Source: Streptomyces plumbidurans (lineage in GTDB: Bacteria; Actinomycetota; Actinomycetes; Streptomycetales; Streptomycetaceae). From it: a stretch of 35,429 nucleotides of DNA. A model generated the notes under the pieces. It was not told where the DNA came from and searched no databases. It worked only from the letters and a program-made list of their open reading frames with translations. The position numbers and the translations under genes are program-made. Below are positions 31,107 to 35,429 of this stretch, piece after piece (within the stretch, counting starts at the first letter, position 1; each line of letters opens with the position of its first letter). The stretch spans positions 1 to 35,429 of the forward strand of contig NZ_JAFJSY010000095.1 of the NCBI RefSeq assembly GCF_019857225.1, written 5' to 3'.

Positions 31107-31135
31107 TCTACAACAGCTCTACAAGGCCTCTACAA
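31107..31135 (-). promoter_or_regulatory. Triple heptamer TTGTAGA at 11-bp period (SARP-type site)
   Basis: On the plus strand TCTACAA occurs at 31107-31113, 31118-31124 and 31129-31135, with 4-bp spacers CAGC and GGCC. In the SDR direction this reads TTGTAGA three times, ending 68 bp before the GTG. Three identical heptamers at one helical turn are the hallmark of SARP activators such as ActII-ORF4/DnrI, though their usual heptamer is TCGAG-based. Confidence 0.65.
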
Positions 31136-31191
31136 CGCCAACCACACCGAGTCGTGCGGGCGATTTCCCTCCCTCCGGGTTCGGACGAAGG

Positions 31192-31650
31192 TCAGGTGCC
31201 GACCGGATACCTGCTGGTGATGGCGACGCGGTTGAACGCGTTCATCACCGTTGCCAGCCAGGCGATGGCGGAAATCTGGTCTGCGGTGAGTACGGCCGCG
31301 GCCGCGTCGTAGTCCTCGTCGCTGACGTGTCCGTCCGGCACGCAGGTGATCGCCTCGGTCAGGCGGAGAGCGGCGCGGTCGGTCTCGGAGAAGTAGCCCG
31401 TCTCTTCCCATGCGGGCAGCACGGCGATCCGGTCGGGGTTCTCGCCCTTCTTGAGCGCGTCGCGGGTGTGCATGCGCAGGCAGAAGGCACATCCGTTGAT
31501 CTGGGAGGTGCGGATCCTCAGCAGCTCGACCAGGAGCGGGTCGAGACCCGCTGCGGCGACGGCCACTTCCGCCTCCGACGACAGGGCGATGAGGGCCTTG
31601 TAGGCGGCCGGGTGCTGCTTGCCGATGTTGACGCGTGGGGAGTCGGTCAT
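31192..31650 (-). CDS. AhpD-like carboxymuconolactone decarboxylase-family protein
   Basis: 152 residues with GAGGAACA just before the ATG at 31650. Redox motif INGCAFCLRMHTRDA: Cys54, Cys57, His61 (CxxCxxxH). Preceding PLLVELLRIRTSQ and following ALKKGENPDRIAVLPAWEETGYFSETDRAALRLTEAIT are typical of AhpD-fold peroxidase-related proteins. It lies downstream of an exact ECF41 promoter (31822-31848) located between it and the ECF41-type sigma gene, the classic ECF41-target arrangement. It resembles the protein at 4411-4959 in motif but is shorter. Confidence 0.9.
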   Translation of the reverse strand: MTDSPRVNIGKQHPAAYKALIALSSEAEVAVAAAGLDPLLVELLRIRTSQINGCAFCLRMHTRDALKKGENPDRIAVLPAWEETGYFSETDRAALRLTEAITCVPDGHVSDEDYDAAAAVLTADQISAIAWLATVMNAFNRVAITSRYPVGT

Positions 31651-31821
31651 TGTTCCTCGAATATCGTTCGTGTGGCCTGCCGTGCCCGCTTCGGGCGCGC
31701 CTTGGTGGCCGGTGGTGCGTGCTCTGGCAGGGGCGGCAAGAGGCGATGCAGGCGCACGACCCGTGCACCCGCGGAGTTCATTGCAGTTCCTTCGTCGCCC
31801 GTTCTTCTGTCTCACCAGGGA

Positions 31822-31848
31822 GACGAGGCAACCCCTCCTGGTGTGACA
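31822..31848 (-). promoter_or_regulatory. ECF41-type promoter, TGTCACA-N16-CGTC
   Basis: In the leftward direction TGTCACA (31848-31842) and CGTC (31825-31822) are separated by exactly 16 bases, the consensus reported for ECF41 sigma factors. It begins 3 bp after the sigma gene stop and drives toward the AhpD-like gene, leaving a leader of about 165 nt. An imperfect stem (ACCAGG...CCTGGT) overlaps it. Confidence 0.8.
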
Positions 31849-31850
31849 GC

Positions 31851-32741
31851 TCAGACGCGTGCGAGTTTTCCGGGATTCATGACCCGGCGGTACGCGGTGA
31901 TCAGACCATCCGTGATCTGGACCGTGTCCACGGAGAAGACGCGGCCTTCGCGGTGGAACACCAGGGCGAGCTCACCGCCGATTTCGACGAGGTCGATGCG
32001 GTCCGGCTGCCGCTGGCGCCCTACACGCACCATCACCTCGGCGACGCTCTCGCCGCCGTGGATGAGCTTGCGCGCCGCGGACACTTGGCCGTCGCCGTCG
32101 GTGACGTAGACGGCCTCCGGGTGCAGGGGTCTGACCAGGCCGGCCAGGTCTCCGGCTTCGTATGCGGCACGGAAGACCGTGCGGACGCGTTCGCGCTCGG
32201 CATTCGATGCCTGTGGGGTTGACTGCTTCGCTTTGACCACCCGACGGCGTGCCCGCGAGGCGAGCTGCCGGGCACCGGGCACGGAGACGTCCAGGACTTC
32301 GGCGATCTTGCCGAATCCAAGGCCGAGGACGTCATGCAGGACGAAGGCCACCCGTTCCGGTGGGGACAGCTCCTCCATGATCAGGAGCATCGCCGACGTG
32401 ACCGATTCACGACGAGTACCGGCTGCGACGCGTCCGGTACTCGTCAGCAAAGGTTCCGGGAGCCACGGTCCTACGTAGGACTCCCGGCGGAGACGGGCGC
32501 TCTTGAGGATGTCGTACGACCGCCGCGCGGCCACCGTCACCAGCCAGGCCCCTAGATCGCCGATGTCCCGCAGATCTGCTCCCGCCGCCCGCAGCCACAC
32601 GTCCTGGGCCACGTCCTCGGCATCGGCCACGCCCCCAGCAGCCGGTAGGCGACGCCGAACACCGCGGGCCGGTGCCTCTCCCATTCGGCTCCGAGCACGT
32701 CCTCGTGCTCGGACCGCTCAGGCCCGTGCCCGTCGCCCATC
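31851..32741 (-). pseudogene. sigJ: ECF41 sigma factor (SigJ-like) with a one-base frameshift
   Basis: Family sequence starts at ATG 32741 (MGDGHGPERSEHEDVLGAEW, AGGAGG upstream) through HRPAVFGVAYRLLG, then breaks at a run of five G (complement of 32632-32636). One more G would restore GVADAEDVAQDVWLRA and the rest of the gene: region 4 LSPPERVAFVLHDVLGLGFGKIAEVLDVSVPGARQLASRARRR, the ECF41 WLPEPL motif, and the SnoaL-like C-terminal domain with TDGDGQ (DGGGK-like) and NPGKL (NPDKL-like). Without correction the protein is cut within sigma region 2. A GTG at 32684 in the second frame would give an incomplete region 2. It could be dead, a sequencing error, or slippage-controlled. Confidence 0.8.
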
Positions 32742-32924
32742 AAGATCGCAGCCTCCTCCAGTCGGCGGATCCGGCCTAGCCATCCGAACTCGACGTCTTC
32801 GGCGACAGCACCGCCGCGTGACGACTTCAAGCGCGTGGAAGCGTACGCCGGTGAACGACGGCACCGAACTCCGGTCCGTCGCGGGAGCCAGGCTCCGGCC
32901 GCCGCCGCCGGCGGCGTCGTCGTC

Positions 32925-32960
32925 TCCGCAGAACGCCTGGGATCCGCAGAATGCCTGGGC
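32925..32960. repeat. Two tandem 18-bp repeats
   Basis: TCCGCAGAACGCCTGGGA (32925-32942) is followed at once by a copy with two changes (32943-32960). It lies in the 244-bp gap between SARP 2 and the sigma gene, where no other gene was seen. Confidence 0.75.
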
Positions 32961-32985
32961 CGCATGGTGACGGTGTCTGCTCGCC

Positions 32986-34836
32986 CTACCAACCCGTCAG
33001 TTCGCCCTGGTCGAGGAGCCCGTTCCGTGCCTGCTCCGCTGCGTACGCCGCCACGAGACGGTTCCAGCTGTATCGGCCTGGGCCGACCTCCGAGACGAGG
33101 TGCGCCCGTATGAGGCGCGACAGGACCTTGCGGACCCGGCACTCGGGTCGCCCGGCCAGGTCCGCGACCTGCGATGCCGCGAACATGGGGTCCGGGCAGG
33201 CGCTCAGGTCACGGAAGAGCGCGGCCGTCTCCGTGTCGAGCAGGCGGTACGAGCGAGTGAGGGACGCGCGGACGTCGAGCGCCTGGTCCTCCTCGCTCGC
33301 GAACGCATCAAGGGTTCGGTGTTCCGGCGCCTCGTACTCGTCGGCCAGGCTCGCCAGGCGCAGCTGCGGTCGGTAGGCGGCGCGGGCGGCGACGTTGGCC
33401 AGGGCCAACGGGAGCTGCCCGGCCAGCCGGACGATGCGGTCGACGGCCTCTGGTTCGGCTGCCGTCCTCGCCGCACCCAGCCGGCGGGCCAGCAGGCTGC
33501 GTGCGTCCGCCTGGCTCAGGGGCATGAGCGTCAGGGGAAGCGCCTGGTAGGCCGCGACGAGCGCGTGCAGTTGCATACGACTGGTGACGAGGGCCATGGA
33601 GCCGGGCCCTCCGGGGAGGAGGTGTTTGACCTGGTCCGTGTTCCATACGTTGTCGAGCAGGACGAGCACGCGACGGTTGCCCAGCAGGCCGCGGAACATG
33701 AGTCCTCGTGCCTGCGTCGTCTCGGGCATGTCCTCGGGGCGCACTCCCAAGGACTGCAGGAAGTCCTCGAGCACGTGCGCGGGGTCCCGCGGCTCGACCT
33801 CGGGCCCGGCTCCCTGCAGGTCGGCAAAGAGCTGTCCGTCCGGGAAGCGGTCCGCCAGACGGTGGGCCACAGTCGTCGCGAACGCTGTCTTGCCGACGCC
33901 GGCCAGTCCGCCGATCGTGCAGATGGCCACGGACGACGACGCTTCCGCGTCGGCGACCAACCGCTCGACCTGCTCCTGCTCCCTCTCGCGGCCGACGAGA
34001 CTCGGCAGGGCGGCCGGGAGCTGGGCCGGAGCGTGAGGCGAGGGTGCGCGCGGCGCGCTCTTCGGTAGGTCGGTGGATTGCGCGAGCTCGAGTCGCCCGG
34101 ACAGGATGCGCTCGTGGACCTGCTGCAGTTCCGGCGACGGGCTGACACCGAGGCGTTGACGCAGCAGATGACTGGTCGTGTGGAAGATCGTCAGGGCCTC
34201 GGACTGCCGGCCGGCACCGTAGAGCGCCGTCATGAGGAGGCCGCATACGCGCTCTCGTAGCGGGTGCTCGACAAGCAGGGCGGACAGTTCCGCCGCGGCT
34301 TCGGCGTAGCGCCCTCGCTCCACCTCGCAGGCGAGCTGCTCCTCGGCACAGGCGAGACGCAGCTCGCCGAGGACGCTGCGCTGCTGGTCCGCGAACGGCC
34401 CCGGGACACCGGCGAGAGCCACTCCCTTCCACATCTCCAGGCCCTTGGTCAGCAGGCTCGTCGCAGACGCCAGGTCGCCGGTGCTGCGCGCCTCTCGCGC
34501 CTTGGCCGCGGTCTCCTTGAACCTGTTCAGGTCCAGAGCGTCCGGTTGGATGTGCAGCCGGTAGCCCCCGTCGACCAGGTGTACGGAGCTGTCGCTCTGC
34601 TCTCCCAGTGCCTGTCTGAGCCGGTAGATGTAGGTGCGCACGGAGCCTATGGCCGACGGTGGGGCTTCGTCCCCCCACACGTCCTCCACCAGTTTCGAGA
34701 GGCTGACAGGCCGGCCGGCCCTGAGCAACAGCGAAGCAAGGACTGCGCACTGCCTGGGCTGACCAGCTCCGGCCTCGACCCCCTGCCTGTGTAGCCGGAC
34801 CGGGCCGAGAACTGAGAACTGGACTCCCGCATACAT
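32986..34836 (-). CDS. SARP/AfsR-type regulator 2 (OmpR-HTH, BTAD, NB-ARC)
   Basis: 616 residues from ATG 34836 (MYAGVQFSVLGPVRL), preceded by CAGGGCGGTAG as in SARP 1; a longer frame to 34929 lacks likeness. Same order as SARP 1: winged helix with LVEDVWGDEAPPSAIGSVRTYIYRL, BTAD ending GVSPSPELQQVHERIL, NB-ARC with Walker A GGLAGVGKTAF, kinase-2 RVLVLLDNVW and QLPLALANVAARAAYRP, finishing at AAYAAEQARNGLLDQGELTGW without TPRs. By eye roughly three quarters of residues match SARP 1, over the whole length. No TTA codon was noticed, unlike SARP 1. An AGGACT-N4-AGTCCT palindrome lies 99 bp upstream. Likely activates nearby genes through heptamer repeats. Confidence 0.92.
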   Translation of the reverse strand: MYAGVQFSVLGPVRLHRQGVEAGAGQPRQCAVLASLLLRAGRPVSLSKLVEDVWGDEAPPSAIGSVRTYIYRLRQALGEQSDSSVHLVDGGYRLHIQPDALDLNRFKETAAKAREARSTGDLASATSLLTKGLEMWKGVALAGVPGPFADQQRSVLGELRLACAEEQLACEVERGRYAEAAAELSALLVEHPLRERVCGLLMTALYGAGRQSEALTIFHTTSHLLRQRLGVSPSPELQQVHERILSGRLELAQSTDLPKSAPRAPSPHAPAQLPAALPSLVGREREQEQVERLVADAEASSSVAICTIGGLAGVGKTAFATTVAHRLADRFPDGQLFADLQGAGPEVEPRDPAHVLEDFLQSLGVRPEDMPETTQARGLMFRGLLGNRRVLVLLDNVWNTDQVKHLLPGGPGSMALVTSRMQLHALVAAYQALPLTLMPLSQADARSLLARRLGAARTAAEPEAVDRIVRLAGQLPLALANVAARAAYRPQLRLASLADEYEAPEHRTLDAFASEEDQALDVRASLTRSYRLLDTETAALFRDLSACPDPMFAASQVADLAGRPECRVRKVLSRLIRAHLVSEVGPGRYSWNRLVAAYAAEQARNGLLDQGELTGW

Positions 34837-34934
34837 CGTGCCTACCGCCCTGGGGATCCTTGTGAGGCTTCGCTGCTCGACCGCCCGCAAGGGACCGCCG
34901 TCCCCCCAACGTACCCCAGGTTCGTTCATTTTTC

Positions 34935-34950
34935 AGGACTAAATAGTCCT
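34935..34950 (-). promoter_or_regulatory. Palindrome AGGACT-AAAT-AGTCCT upstream of SARP 2
   Basis: Perfect 6-bp arms and an AT centre, 99 bp before the SARP 2 start. The shape fits a TetR-family operator, and a TetR gene lies 167 bp further on, so it may be the site by which that TetR represses SARP 2. Confidence 0.6.
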
Positions 34951-35117
34951 CTACTTGTCGAAGCTGTGCGTCTTTCGTGCAGAGGGCCGACGCGTTTCGG
35001 TGACGGCTGATGCGCCTGTGAAAGATGAGACATGCGGACGAACGCGTTCGCCGATGGCCGTCACACCCCGAACCCCGCCGGGAGGACGGCAAAGTCCAGC
35101 AGATGAAGGGACTGCAC

Positions 35118-35429
35118 TCACCCTTCAGACGTATCCGCATCGTCGTCCTCAGCGGGCACGGCATAAGCCCTGACGTGGGCGATCGCCATGTCGAGGGCGA
35201 TCCTCATGGGTGTGACGTCCTGAGCGGTCCGCGCGAGGAGGTACCCGCCCTGAAGAGCTGCCATGAGACCGGTGGCGAGCTCTTTGGCGTCCGCATCGGC
35301 GCGCAGGACTCCCGAGTCCTTCATCCGCACCAGACCGGCCTCGAGGAGCCCCTCCCAGGTGGCGAAGTGCTGGGCGATGGCCTTCCGGGCCTCTTCGTCC
35401 TGATCGGCCAGCTCGCTCGCGAGGGAGCC
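35118..35429 (-). CDS. TetR-family regulator, C-terminal part (5' end outside window)
   Basis: The last 103 codons of a TetR ligand-binding domain: GSLASELADQDEEARKAIAQHFATWEGLLEAGLVRMKDSGVL, then DAKELATGLMAALQGGYLLARTAQDVTPMRIALDMAIAHVRAYA, ending in an acidic DDDADTSEG tail. The GSLASEL and ALQGGYLLAR segments match the TetR at 3569-4222. The DNA-binding domain is beyond the window edge, so it cannot be said whether the gene is intact. It reads toward SARP 2 on the same strand. Confidence 0.85.
   Translation of the reverse strand, partial: GSLASELADQDEEARKAIAQHFATWEGLLEAGLVRMKDSGVLRADADAKELATGLMAALQGGYLLARTAQDVTPMRIALDMAIAHVRAYAVPAEDDDADTSEG

Noticed and set aside
31851..32684. Shorter sigma factor from GTG 32684 as the real gene
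   Set aside because: Its first 17 residues are out of the family frame; the true N-terminus lies in the other frame from 32741, showing a frameshift.

Overview
The window looks like a Streptomyces (or close actinomycete) chromosome arm or large plasmid. The DNA is very GC-rich with strong G/C bias at third codon positions. It carries two AfsR/SARP-type regulators, a WhiB-family protein, a RsbW-type ATPase, an actinobacterial QcrB with a PDWYMG motif, ECF sigma factors and in-frame TTA (bldA-type) codons. No rRNA, tRNA, CRISPR array or intact transposase was seen. Many genes are broken, which fits an unstable accessory or subtelomeric region.

Layout. 0-2.5 kb: 3' part of a membrane-anchored BTAD regulator. 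2.5-3.1 kb: degenerate DNA. 3.1-9.0 kb: a TetR repressor divergent from a redox/detoxification run (AhpD-like, PEP mutase-like, nitroreductase, quinone reductase, MmcQ/YjbR, NAD(P)-binding protein), with two identical-arm palindromes 42 bp apart between them. 9.0-10.2 kb: a deletion scar joining the 3' ends of an aromatic-acid MFS transporter and an IclR regulator. 10.2-13.9 kb: leftward stress cluster (two universal stress proteins, GNAT, frameshifted NmrA-like gene, MFS exporter). 14.2-17.0 kb: RsbW-like ATPase, a small ORF and SARP regulator 1. 17.0-19.9 kb: a large LuxR-family (LAL) regulator with less GC-biased codons. 20-24.8 kb: disrupted YncE-like propeller gene, second GNAT, internally deleted F420-type reductase, orphan qcrB, and a fused pair of carbohydrate-enzyme remnants. 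25.1-27.1 kb: tal-whiB-MOSC with overlapping stop/start codons. 27.3-30.2 kb: MsrP/sulfite-oxidase-like protein, ECF sigma factor, MsrA and thioredoxin, together a plausible methionine-sulfoxide repair module. 30.3-32.7 kb: SDR, AhpD-like protein and an ECF41 (SigJ-like) sigma factor. 33-35.4 kb: SARP regulator 2 (inverted paralogue of SARP 1) and a partial TetR.

How it may work together. The strongest regulatory reading is at the right end. The ECF41 sigma gene sits beside an AhpD/carboxymuconolactone-decarboxylase gene preceded by an exact TGTCACA-N16-CGTC promoter, yet the sigma gene itself carries a one-base frameshift in a G-run. Upstream of the adjacent SDR are three perfect heptamers TTGTAGA at 11-bp period, the geometry of SARP binding sites; a weaker pair with the same core lies upstream of the other ECF sigma gene. 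The two SARPs that could read such sites bracket the region in opposite orientation, and only SARP 1 was seen to contain a TTA codon. msrA has TTA as its second codon. I infer a developmentally timed oxidative-stress regulon; these links are inference, while the sequence motifs are directly visible.
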